Shown: positions 56,856 through 64,000 of the stretch, piece by piece
Layout of the letters: each line of letters starts with the position of its first letter
How positions within the stretch are numbered: position 1 is the first letter of the stretch
Assembly: GCA_001724855.1 (NCBI GenBank)
Contig: MEED01000021.1
Location: 24,946 to 88,945, forward strand
DNA length: 64,000 bases
Direction: 5' to 3'
DNA from: Lautropia sp. SCN 69-89
GTDB lineage: Bacteria; Pseudomonadota; Gammaproteobacteria; Burkholderiales; Burkholderiaceae_E
Made by a program: the position numbers and the translations under genes
The notes under the pieces: generated by a model
Told to the model about the DNA's origin: nothing
The model's input: the letters and a program-made list of their open reading frames with translations, nothing else
Databases searched by the model: none

Positions 56856-58139
56856 GTGGACATCCATCCGATCGACATCGAGGCCTATGTGGCCGACGTG
56901 GGCCGGCGCGCCCGGGCAGCCAGCCGCCTGACTGCGCGCGCCTCCACTGCCGCGAAGGATCGCGCGCTCGTCGCCACGGCCGAGGCGATCCGCCGCGACG
57001 CGGCGGCGCTGAAAGCCGCCAACGCGAAGGATCTCGCCGCCGCGCGCGCGGCCGGTCACGACGCCGCGTTCGTCGACCGGCTCGCGCTCACCGACGCCGT
57101 GATCGAGTCGATGACCAGCGGACTGGCGCAGATCGCCGCGCTGCCCGACCCGGTGGGCGAGATCCTCGAGCTGCGCTACCGCCCCACCGGCATCCAGGTG
57201 GGCCGGATGCGCGTGCCGCTGGGCGTGATCGGCATCGTCTACGAATCGCGCCCGAACGTCACGATCGACGCGGCCGGCCTGTGCGTGAAGTCGGGCAACG
57301 CCACCATCCTGCGCGGCGGCTCCGAGGCGATCCACAGCAACCAGGCACTTGCCGCGCTGATCCGCGAAGGACTGCGCAGCGCGGGGCTTCCCGAAGACGC
57401 GGTGCAGGTGATCGAAACCACCGATCGCGCAGCCGTCGGCGCGCTGATCTCGCACCCCGAATGGGTCGACGTGATCGTGCCGCGCGGCGGCAAGTCGCTG
57501 ATCGAGCGCATCGCCCGTGACTCGAGGGTACCGGTGCTCAAGCACCTCGACGGCATCTGCCACGTCTACATCGACGACGACGCCGATCTCGACATGGCGG
57601 TACGCATCGCCGACAACGCCAAGACGCAGCGCTATTCGCCGTGCAACACGATGGAGACGCTGCTGGTCGCCGAAAGTGTCGCCGCCGAAGTGCTGCCCAG
57701 GCTCGGGCGCATCTACGTGGACAAGCAGGTCGAGCTGCGCGGCGACGGCCGGGCGCGGAAGATCCTGTCCGTTGCAGGCATCGCCTGCAACGAAGCCACC
57801 GAGGCTGACTGGCGCACCGAATACCTCGCGCCGATCCTGTCGATCCGCGTGGTCGCCGGCCTCGACGAAGCGATGGACCACATCGCCGCCTACGGCTCGC
57901 AACACACCGACGCGATCGTCACCGAGAACCACACCCGCGCGATGCGCTTCGTCCGCGAAGTCGACTCCGCCTCGGTGATGATCAACGCCTCCACGCGCTT
58001 CGCCGACGGCTTCGAATACGGCCTGGGCGCCGAGATCGGCATCTCCACCGACAAGCTGCACGCCCGTGGCCCCGTCGGCCTCGAAGGCCTCACCTCGCTG
58101 AAATACGTCGTGTTCGGCCACGGCGAAATCCGCCGCTGA
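56856..58139 (+). CDS. proA: Gamma-glutamyl phosphate reductase
   Basis: This 427-residue NADPH enzyme forms glutamate-5-semialdehyde in proline synthesis. It has the aldehyde dehydrogenase-like fold with [19 protein letters not shown], the catalytic cysteine in [12 protein letters not shown], and the end [19 protein letters not shown] 56856 follows CAGGGAACTGAC. No proB is present here. It follows holA by one base and precedes the HemJ/CopD gene by three. Confidence 0.96.
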   Translation: MDIHPIDIEAYVADVGRRARAASRLTARASTAAKDRALVATAEAIRRDAAALKAANAKDLAAARAAGHDAAFVDRLALTDAVIESMTSGLAQIAALPDPVGEILELRYRPTGIQVGRMRVPLGVIGIVYESRPNVTIDAAGLCVKSGNATILRGGSEAIHSNQALAALIREGLRSAGLPEDAVQVIETTDRAAVGALISHPEWVDVIVPRGGKSLIERIARDSRVPVLKHLDGICHVYIDDDADLDMAVRIADNAKTQRYSPCNTMETLLVAESVAAEVLPRLGRIYVDKQVELRGDGRARKILSVAGIACNEATEADWRTEYLAPILSIRVVAGLDEAMDHIAAYGSQHTDAIVTENHTRAMRFVREVDSASVMINASTRFADGFEYGLGAEIGISTDKLHARGPVGLEGLTSLKYVVFGHGEIRR

Positions 58140-58142
58140 CCG

Positions 58143-58565
58143 ATGCCCGGCTATCTCTGGGTCAAGGCCTTTCACGTCGTATTCGTGACGAGCTGGTTCG
58201 CGGGCCTGTTCTACCTGCCGCGGATCTTCGTGAACCTGGCGATGGTCGATGCGCCCGGTGCCGAGCGCGATCGTCTGCTGCTGATGGCACGCAAGCTGTG
58301 GCGCTTCATGCAGCCGCTGATGTGGCTCACGATCGTGTTCGGAACCTGGCTGTGGCTGGGCTACGGCATCGGCGGCGGGTGGATGCACGCGAAGCTGGCG
58401 GCAGTGATGCTGCTGGTTGGCTATCACTACGGTTGCGGCCGGCTGCTGCGCGGCTTCGAGCGCGGCACGAACCGGCGCTCGCACGTCTGGTTCCGCTGGT
58501 TCAACGAGCTGCCGGTGCTCGCGCTGCTGGTGATCGTCGTGCTGGTCGTGGTCAAGCCCTTCTGA
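58143..58565 (+). CDS. HemJ/CopD-family membrane protein (UPF0093)
   Basis: This 140-residue inner-membrane protein has four hydrophobic segments. The first is WVKAFHVVFVTSWFAGLFYLP, with the conserved His, Trp and Tyr of the family. HemJ is a protoporphyrinogen oxidase in some bacteria; CopD-like proteins move copper. The HemJ-type N-terminal pattern is strong here, so haem synthesis is the better guess. It starts 3 bases after proA and overlaps the methyltransferase start. Confidence 0.85.
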   Translation: MPGYLWVKAFHVVFVTSWFAGLFYLPRIFVNLAMVDAPGAERDRLLLMARKLWRFMQPLMWLTIVFGTWLWLGYGIGGGWMHAKLAAVMLLVGYHYGCGRLLRGFERGTNRRSHVWFRWFNELPVLALLVIVVLVVVKPF

Positions 58566-59833
58566 TGCAGCCGCACGCCGGGCAGCTGTTCGCCGCCTGC
58601 CCGCGCGGCCTCGAAGACGCGCTCGCCGCCGAGCTGGCCGGCTTCGGCGCGCTCGAGTGCCGCACACTCGCCGGCGGCGTACTGTTCGACGGCGAGCGCG
58701 CGGTGGCCTATCGCGCGAACCTGTGGTCGCGGCTCGCCAGCCGGGTGCTGCGACAGGTCGCGCAGCGGCGCTACCGCGACGACGACGATCTGTACCGCCT
58801 CGCGCTCGGCGTCGAATGGGAGCGCTTCTTCGACGCGCGCCATTCGCTGCGGGTCGACCTGAGCGCGGTGCGCTCCCCGCTGCGCAGCCTGAACTACGCC
58901 ACGCTGCGCGTGAAGGACGGCATCGTCGACCGGCTTCGCGAGCGCACCGGCGCGCGCCCCTCGATCGACACCCGTTCACCCGACGCGCGCGTGTTCGCGC
59001 ACCTGGAGGATCGGCAGGCGACGCTGTATCTCGACCTGAGCGGCGAGCCGCTGTTCAAGCGCGGCTGGCGTTCCGGCCGCGAGACCAAGGGCGAAGCGCC
59101 GCTGAAGGAGAACCTCGCGGCCGGCCTGCTCGCGCTGTCGGGCTGGACACCGCAGATGCCGCTGTACGACCCGTTCTGCGGCTCCGGAACCATCGTGATC
59201 GAGGCCGCACAGCGCGCGTTCGACATCGCTCCCGGCCTGCAACGCCCGTTCGCGCTCGAGAAGCTGCTCGACCACGACGAACGCCTGTGGGCGTCGCTGC
59301 GTGCCGACGCGATCCGCCGCGCGCAGGCGGGGTCGCGCCGCGGCACGACGCCTCCGCGCCTCGCGGCCTCCGACATCGATCCGCGCGCCGTGGAGCAGGC
59401 GCGACGCAACTTCGAGCATGCAGGGTTGCCGGCACAGTCTATCGCGACGCGCGTGCTCGCCGCCGCGCGGGCCGGCCCTCCGTTCGAGGCGCCCGGCTTC
59501 ATCGTGACCAACCCCCCTTACGGCGAGCGGATCGAGGCCTCCGGCGCGGCCGCGACCGGCTCGTCGCGCGCCGGCGGCCACGAGCAGGCGATGCGGGCGT
59601 TCGGCGCCAACCTGCGCGCGAAATTCGCCGGCTGGCAGGCGTGGCTGCTCAGCAGCGACCGCGGACTCCCGGCGCAACTCGGCATGAAGGAGCGCCGACG
59701 CACCCCGCTGTACAACGGCGCACTCGAATGCCGGCTGTTCGGGTTCGAGATCTTCGCCCGCGCCGGCCAGCTCAGTGAGGATGACGCGCCGCGACCACCG
59801 CCGTCCATGCCAGGCAAAGCCAGCCGGCGATGA
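58565..59833 (+). CDS. THUMP-domain RNA methyltransferase (RlmL/YpsC-like)
   Basis: This 422-residue protein has an N-terminal THUMP RNA-binding region (about 50-150) and a class I methyltransferase domain with motif I DPFCGSGTIVIEA and catalytic NPPYGERI. It matches the first half of E. coli RlmL, which makes m2G2445 in 23S rRNA; the RlmK half is absent, as in many bacteria. Its last 62 bases overlap the DUF423 gene on the opposite strand. The last 20 residues are Pro/Arg-rich. Confidence 0.88.
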   Translation: MQPHAGQLFAACPRGLEDALAAELAGFGALECRTLAGGVLFDGERAVAYRANLWSRLASRVLRQVAQRRYRDDDDLYRLALGVEWERFFDARHSLRVDLSAVRSPLRSLNYATLRVKDGIVDRLRERTGARPSIDTRSPDARVFAHLEDRQATLYLDLSGEPLFKRGWRSGRETKGEAPLKENLAAGLLALSGWTPQMPLYDPFCGSGTIVIEAAQRAFDIAPGLQRPFALEKLLDHDERLWASLRADAIRRAQAGSRRGTTPPRLAASDIDPRAVEQARRNFEHAGLPAQSIATRVLAAARAGPPFEAPGFIVTNPPYGERIEASGAAATGSSRAGGHEQAMRAFGANLRAKFAGWQAWLLSSDRGLPAQLGMKERRRTPLYNGALECRLFGFEIFARAGQLSEDDAPRPPPSMPGKASRR

Positions 59834-60161
59834 AGGCGGCTCCGCCCACCGGCACGACCATCGCAGCGGCACGCAGTCCGGCGAGCGAGTGCAGGTACAG
59901 GCCGCCGGAAAAGAGCAGCGTGCCCAGCGCGAACAGGGCGCCCGCCAGCGTCGCGGCACGTCCCCGGAACCTGCCGATCGTCCAGGCGGCGGCGCACATC
60001 GCCAGCGCGTGATACATCTGGTAGCGCACCGCCGTCTCGAAGACGGCGAGCTGCTGCGGCGCGAGCACGGACTGCAGCGCGTGCGCGCCGAGCGCGCCCG
60101 CGGCCACCGCAATCGCCGCCGACAGCGCTCCGAGGAACAGGAACAGGCGGTCCGCGCTCAT
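59772..60161 (-). CDS. DUF423-family membrane protein
   Basis: This 129-residue inner-membrane protein has four hydrophobic segments and the DUF423 features FLGALSAAIAVAAGALGAHAL and FSGGLYLHSLAG. Function is unknown. The ATG overlaps the NlpE-like stop (ATGA). Its 3' end runs 62 bases into the methyltransferase gene on the plus strand. Confidence 0.9.
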   Translation of the reverse strand: MSADRLFLFLGALSAAIAVAAGALGAHALQSVLAPQQLAVFETAVRYQMYHALAMCAAAWTIGRFRGRAATLAGALFALGTLLFSGGLYLHSLAGLRAAAMVVPVGGAAFIAGWLCLAWTAVVAARHPH

Positions 60162-61060
60162 GACGCCCTGCGTATGAAGTCTTCGCAGCGGCCGGCCCGC
60201 ATGGCCCGCTCGAACGCCGCGACCACCAGCGCTTCGCCACCCGAGCCGCCTGTCGGCCCCGCCTGCGGCACCAGGTAGCCGCGCACGACCGCAAGCACCG
60301 GCGTGCCGGGGCTGTCGCCGATCGCCTGCTGTGCATCCTCGAGCGCCGCCCGCGCTGCGGCGAGCTGGCGGGCGGCCTGCGGTGCGCCGCTGGCGGGTGC
60401 GGCGCCGACGACCGGCAGGCGACGGCCGGTCAGGCAGTCGACGAACACCGGCTGCCCGTCCTCGCGCAGGTAATGGCCAACCAGCCGCAGAGGCCCTGGC
60501 AGCGGATCGACCTGCGGCGCGCGCGACAGCGTGGCGTTGCCCAGGCCGCGGATCTCGCGCCCCTCGTTGTCGACGATCGCCAGGCCGTCGGGTGCGACGC
60601 GTCGCAGCAGGCGCGTGCCCTGGGTGTCACCGTGCAGCACGATCGTGTCGGCGGCATCGGCGGACGCGCTCCAGCGCCCGACGTCGTGCACGACGCGCAG
60701 TCCGGCGCCTTGCTCGTCCGCTTCGAGCATGCGGAAGGTGCCGTCGGGAAAGATGGTCAGCGTCAGCCTGCGCGCCGGACAGTCGGCGCACAGCAGCGCT
60801 CCCGAATAGGTTCTCGCCCCGGCGTAGACGACCCGCGCCGCTGCCTCGTCGATGCGCGGCGCGACCATCGCCAGCACCGCAGCTTCGGCCGCAGCGGCAT
60901 CGCGCGCCGCAGCGCCTGCATCGCGCACCGCGGCGCTCGCCCGCCCGGTCCCGGTCTGCGACAACGCAGGCGACTGTGCGCACGCTGCGGCCACCAGCGA
61001 TGCGACGACGCAGGCGGCCAGCGCGCCGAGCGCGCGCCGCGGGCCACTGTCACCAGGCAT
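60158..61060 (-). CDS. Lipoprotein with NlpE-like N-terminal domain
   Basis: This 300-residue exported lipoprotein has a signal ending LVAAAC (lipobox cysteine 27). At about residues 79-107 is an NlpE-type segment, YSGALLCADCPARRLTLTIF, with the CxxC pair of the family. A second domain follows around GHYLREDGQPVFVDC. NlpE relatives sense envelope stress or copper; here the role is unknown. Its ATG overlaps the DUF481 stop by 11 bases and its stop overlaps DUF423. Confidence 0.8.
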   Translation of the reverse strand: MPGDSGPRRALGALAACVVASLVAAACAQSPALSQTGTGRASAAVRDAGAAARDAAAAEAAVLAMVAPRIDEAAARVVYAGARTYSGALLCADCPARRLTLTIFPDGTFRMLEADEQGAGLRVVHDVGRWSASADAADTIVLHGDTQGTRLLRRVAPDGLAIVDNEGREIRGLGNATLSRAPQVDPLPGPLRLVGHYLREDGQPVFVDCLTGRRLPVVGAAPASGAPQAARQLAAARAALEDAQQAIGDSPGTPVLAVVRGYLVPQAGPTGGSGGEALVVAAFERAMRAGRCEDFIRRAS

Positions 61061-62189
61061 AGCCGAGCCCGACCAGCCAGGTCGAGTCGCCGCTGCGGCG
61101 CCCGGGCGCGGGCTGGCTGTCCCAGTCGAAATTGAACTGCAGCGAGGCGGTGAGCCCCGAGGCGAACGGCACGCGCAGGCCGCTGCGGCTTCGCAGCGTG
61201 ACCTGCGAAGGATCGTCGAGGTTCAGGAAGCCCTGCTGGTCATGGAACAGCTCGGCCGGCCAGGTGTCGAGCCGATAGCCGAGATTCGCGCCCCACCCCA
61301 GTGCAGGCCAGGACTCGTCGGGGCCGGCGATACGCCGCACGTCGATCGCATCGAGGCCGCCGCGCAGCGACAGCTTCGCGCGCGCGGTCTCGACCAGTTG
61401 CACGCCGAGCCCGGCGCCGGCCGTGGCGCGGGTCGCGATGTCGCGGAAGCGATCGCGCTCGAGCGAGCCGCGCAGGTAGCCGAAACGGCGCTCGTCGATG
61501 AAGCGGTCGAAGTTCCCGCCCACCAGCCAGTTCGACGCGGTCGTGGCCTCGTCGCTGCGCTCGCGGTTCAGCTTCGCGTTCAGCGCATAGCGCCAGTCGA
61601 GCGCGCGCGCTTCGAAGTCGCCCTCGGCGTAGGCGCGATCGCCGGTGCTGTTGCCGCGCACGAAGGTGCCCGCGAGCGTGACGCGCCCCTCGTGGGAGAT
61701 GCCCTCGCCACTTTCCTCGGGCCTCGGGTTGAGGTAGCGCACTCGCGCCAGCGGCACCGTCACCGCGGCCGACGCCGGTGCCGCGATCCGGCCGGCATCG
61801 GCCGCCTGTACCGGTGCGCCGGCCTGCACCGATCCGTCGCCGTCGATGACGGGCGCCGGACTCGTCGCTTCCGGCGACAGCGTGACCTGCCCTGCCGGGG
61901 CCGGGCCGAGCGTCATCGACTCGGTGCGGTTCGATCGCTCGCGCAGCACACCCACCGGCTTGTCGGTTTCGATCGCGCGGATCTCGTAGCGCGGAATGCG
62001 CAACTCGCCGGCCCAGGTGGTCTCGAAAGTGAGCGTCGACGGCGACATGTGCAGCACGCGCCCGGTGAGCCGGTCTCCGTTGTGCAGCGTGATGCTGTCG
62101 GCCCACGCAGCGGGCGCGAGCAGCAACAAGGCGGCGGCCAGCGGAGCGAGACAGGGAGCCGGCCGGCCGGCGAGGCGAAGAGCAGGCAT
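61050..62189 (-). CDS. DUF481-family outer-membrane protein
   Basis: This 379-residue protein has a signal peptide (cleavage after AWA, residue 30), a linker with an SH3-like piece (LHNGDRLTGRVLHMSPS) and a DUF481 beta-barrel domain from about residue 160 to the end, closing in WLVGLGYAW with a C-terminal Trp typical of outer-membrane barrels. The family resembles E. coli YdiY, of unknown function. It heads the DUF481-NlpE-DUF423 run of envelope genes. Confidence 0.85.
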   Translation of the reverse strand: MPALRLAGRPAPCLAPLAAALLLLAPAAWADSITLHNGDRLTGRVLHMSPSTLTFETTWAGELRIPRYEIRAIETDKPVGVLRERSNRTESMTLGPAPAGQVTLSPEATSPAPVIDGDGSVQAGAPVQAADAGRIAAPASAAVTVPLARVRYLNPRPEESGEGISHEGRVTLAGTFVRGNSTGDRAYAEGDFEARALDWRYALNAKLNRERSDEATTASNWLVGGNFDRFIDERRFGYLRGSLERDRFRDIATRATAGAGLGVQLVETARAKLSLRGGLDAIDVRRIAGPDESWPALGWGANLGYRLDTWPAELFHDQQGFLNLDDPSQVTLRSRSGLRVPFASGLTASLQFNFDWDSQPAPGRRSGDSTWLVGLGYAW

Positions 62190-62270
62190 GCCGCGGATCC
62201 GGGAGAACGAGGCGGTTGAAACGGATGCGCGGGCCTTGCGCGATGCGAGGCCGGCGCGAGCGATAACGAG

Positions 62271-62276
62271 TATAAT
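62271..62276 (+). promoter_or_regulatory. -10 box (TATAAT) for infA
   Basis: A perfect TATAAT lies 142 bases before infA in a 228-base gap. The -35 is weak. The leader of about 135 bases is long and GC-rich; whether it folds into a regulatory structure I cannot say. AGGAGG at 62408-62413 is the ribosome site. Confidence 0.5.
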
Positions 62277-62417
62277 CGCAGGGCTCCGGCAACATTTCCC
62301 CCCGCATCGCCGCTCGCCACCGGAGCGAACGGCGCACTCCCTGCGAAAACGTCGGTTCGCGGCCGCGCAAGCGGCGCGGCGCGAGCTGCGCGCGCCCGCG
62401 CGAACCAGGAGGCCAAC

Positions 62418-62639
62418 ATGGCAAAGGAAGAACTGATCGAGATGCAAGGCGTCGTCGCCGAGGTGCTGCCCGACACGCGCTTTCGCGTCACGCTCAGCAA
62501 CGGCGTGGAGGTTTCCGCCTACGCGTCCGGCAAGATGAAGAAGCACCGCATCCGCGTGCTGCCCGGCGACCGGGTCACGATGGAGTTGTCCCCGTACGAC
62601 CTGACGAAGGGCCGGATCAGCTTCCGGCACAAGGACTGA
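62418..62639 (+). CDS. infA: Translation initiation factor IF-1
   Basis: This 73-residue OB-fold protein occupies the ribosomal A site during initiation. It matches IF-1 from [18 protein letters not shown] to [14 protein letters not shown]. Betaproteobacteria often have two infA copies, one in a ribosomal protein operon; this one stands alone with its own promoter and so is probably the second copy. Confidence 0.95.
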   Translation: MAKEELIEMQGVVAEVLPDTRFRVTLSNGVEVSAYASGKMKKHRIRVLPGDRVTMELSPYDLTKGRISFRHKD

Positions 62640-62699
62640 CCCGACGCCGGCAAGCCGCCCAGCGTCGCGGCCGCCAAACCCCGGGGCCTGCTCGACGCG

Positions 62700-63833
62700 C
62701 TACACGATGTCGAGGTGCTCGAGGCCGCGGGTGAGATCGCGCTCCGAGCGCTTGCTGTTCAGCTTGATGTTCAGCCTCAGGTCGTTCACCGAGTCCGCGT
62801 TGCGCAACGCGTCCTCGTAGCTGATCCGCCCCTCCTCGAAAAGATCGAACAGCGCCTGGTCGAAGGTCTGCATCCCGAGCTCGCGGCTCTTCTTCATCAC
62901 TTCCTTGATCGCCCCGACCTCGCCCTTGAAGATCAGGTCGGCGATCAGCGGCGAGTTCAGCAGGATCTCCACCGCCGGCACCCTTCCCTTGCCGGTGGCC
63001 ATCGGAATCAGCCGCTGCGATACGATCGACTTCAGGTTCAGCGACAGGTCCATCAGCAGCTGCGCGCGCCGCTCCTCGGGGAAGAAGTTGATGATCCGGT
63101 CGAGCGCCTGGTTGGCGCTGTTGGAGTGCAACGTCGCCAGGCACAGGTGGCCGGTCTCGGCGAAGGCCACCGCGTGTTCCATCGTCTCGCGGTCCCGGAT
63201 CTCGCCGATCATGATCACGTCGGGCGCCTGGCGCAGCGTGTTCTTCAGCGCCACTTCCCAGCTCTCGGTGTCGACGCCGACCTCGCGGTGCGTCACGATG
63301 CAGTTGCGGTGCGGGTGAACGAACTCGACCGGGTCCTCGATCGTCACGATGTGGCCGTGCGACATCTCGTTGCGGTGCCCCACGACCGCTGCGAGCGTGT
63401 TCGACTTGCCCGAACCGGTCGCGCCGACCACGATGATCAGGCCGCGCTTGGTCAGCGAGAGGTCCTTGAGCACCGAAGGCAGCTGCAGTTGCTCGAACGT
63501 CGGAATCTCGGTGTTGATCGTCCGCATGACGATGCCGACGCGGTTCTGCTGCATGAAGGCGTTGACGCGAAACCGGCCGATCCCCGCCGGGCTGATCGCG
63601 AAGTTCACCTCCTTGTGCGCCTCGAACTCGGCGGCCTGCTTGTCGTTCATCACCGCGCGGGCCAGTTCGACCGTGTGCTGCGGCGTGAGCGGCGTGCCCG
63701 ACACCGGCTGCACGCGGCCGTCGATCTTGAATGCCGGCGGGAAATCGGCGGTGAGGAACAGGTCCGAGCCGTTGCGCGCGAGCATCAGCTTGAGGAGATC
63801 GTGCAGGAATTTGGCGGCTTGTTCGCGTTCCAC
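62700..63833 (-). CDS. pilU: Type IV pilus retraction ATPase PilU
   Basis: This 377-residue hexameric ATPase helps retract type IV pili with PilT. Walker A is GATGSGKSNT, followed by the Asp and His boxes (IEDPVEFVH, GEIRDRETMEHAV, ETGHLCLATLHSNSA). The N terminus with LKLMLARNGSDLFLTADFPP and the C-terminal SVNDLRLNIKLNSK indicate PilU over PilT. PilT would be expected to the right beyond the edge. It converges on infA. Confidence 0.94.
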   Translation of the reverse strand: MEREQAAKFLHDLLKLMLARNGSDLFLTADFPPAFKIDGRVQPVSGTPLTPQHTVELARAVMNDKQAAEFEAHKEVNFAISPAGIGRFRVNAFMQQNRVGIVMRTINTEIPTFEQLQLPSVLKDLSLTKRGLIIVVGATGSGKSNTLAAVVGHRNEMSHGHIVTIEDPVEFVHPHRNCIVTHREVGVDTESWEVALKNTLRQAPDVIMIGEIRDRETMEHAVAFAETGHLCLATLHSNSANQALDRIINFFPEERRAQLLMDLSLNLKSIVSQRLIPMATGKGRVPAVEILLNSPLIADLIFKGEVGAIKEVMKKSRELGMQTFDQALFDLFEEGRISYEDALRNADSVNDLRLNIKLNSKRSERDLTRGLEHLDIV

Positions 63834-63908
63834 GGGTGGACCTCTTGCTGGTGCTAGGTTCTCGTGCGGGTGCCGGACAAGTGAGCCGGGGAAATTGTGG
63901 CTTCGGCC

Positions 63909-63923
63909 GGCGGCTTCGCCGCC
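63909..63923. repeat. Hairpin 1: GGCGGC-TTC-GCCGCC
   Basis: A perfect 6-base stem with a 3-base loop in the noncoding stretch at the right edge (63834-64000). Confidence 0.6.
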
Positions 63924-63924
63924 T

Positions 63925-63947
63925 TGACCTCCGCTTCGCGGAGGTCA
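63925..63947. repeat. Hairpin 2: 10-base stem, TTC loop
   Basis: Perfect arms TGACCTCCGC and GCGGAGGTCA flank TTC, one base after hairpin 1. Confidence 0.6.
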
Positions 63948-63958
63948 GCCTTCGCCGC

Positions 63959-63993
63959 AACTTTCCGGGCTGATTTCATCAGCCCGGAAAGTT
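63959..63993. repeat. Hairpin 3: 16-base stem, TTC loop; possible terminator
   Basis: Arms AACTTTCCGGGCTGAT and ATCAGCCCGGAAAGTT are perfect complements around TTC. GTCTTTC follows, too weak a T-run for a standard intrinsic terminator. It lies upstream of pilU and could end transcription from genes beyond the edge. Confidence 0.6.
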
Positions 63994-64000
63994 GTCTTTC

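Overview
The window is about 70% GC and almost solid protein-coding sequence, with no intergenic gap over 300 bases and no tRNA, rRNA, CRISPR array, insertion sequence or prophage that I could see. Gene content and order point to a betaproteobacterium, most likely order Burkholderiales: xseB-ispA-dxs-folE2 beside a ring-hydroxylating dioxygenase gene, a BPSS1780-type membrane protein beside a homoserine kinase of the aminoglycoside-phosphotransferase fold, a Bug-type (TTT) binding protein, and pilU. This placement is inference from gene content; no 16S gene is present.

Layout. 1-2541: start of an ECF sigma factor, divergent from an OmpR-type response regulator and its sensor kinase. 2594-8478: dinB, argG, an ABC-F ATPase, a YajQ-family gene and a NYN-LOTUS protein. 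8634-12692 (minus): folE2 (frameshifted), dxs, ispA and xseB, the last three with 4-base start/stop overlaps. 12924-15488: Rieske oxygenase (frameshifted at its end), a rhodanese and a P-loop protein. 15502-24064: ZIP transporter and polA leftward; LOG protein, thrB and a membrane protein rightward; uvrD leftward. 24108-29662: OmpA-like protein, SulP and EamA transporters, LysR regulator, glucokinase, MarR regulator. 29785-34482: NnrS-like protein, ubiU-ubiV-ubiT (oxygen-independent ubiquinone hydroxylation) and purU. 34505-45353: accessory catabolic and transport genes: GMC oxidoreductase, complete TRAP transporter, two IclR regulators, ackA, TTT binding protein, sulfatase, UspA protein. 45515-49724: a PQQ module of TonB receptor (PqqU/YncD-like), PQQ-type dehydrogenase and dihaem cytochrome c. 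49811-52296: restriction-modification island of C5 cytosine methyltransferase, unassigned nuclease-like protein and Vsr. 52355-63833: a 43-residue membrane peptide, then leuS-lptE-holA-proA, a HemJ/CopD protein and an RlmL-like methyltransferase; DUF423, NlpE-like and DUF481 envelope genes on the minus strand; infA; pilU. The right edge (63834-64000) is noncoding and carries three hairpins.

How the genes work together. Housekeeping blocks (isoprenoid and folate synthesis, replication and repair, tRNA charging, LPS assembly, proline synthesis) alternate with accessory blocks. The most coherent accessory modules are the PQQ uptake and oxidation cassette, the ubiTUV locus next to an NnrS-like protein and a candidate FNR/DNR-type site (suggesting low-oxygen or nitric-oxide conditions), and the restriction-modification-repair island. 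Two genes (folE2 and the Rieske oxygenase) carry frame disruptions that may be real mutations or assembly errors. Three head-to-head gene pairs have start codons overlapping or fewer than 20 bases apart.
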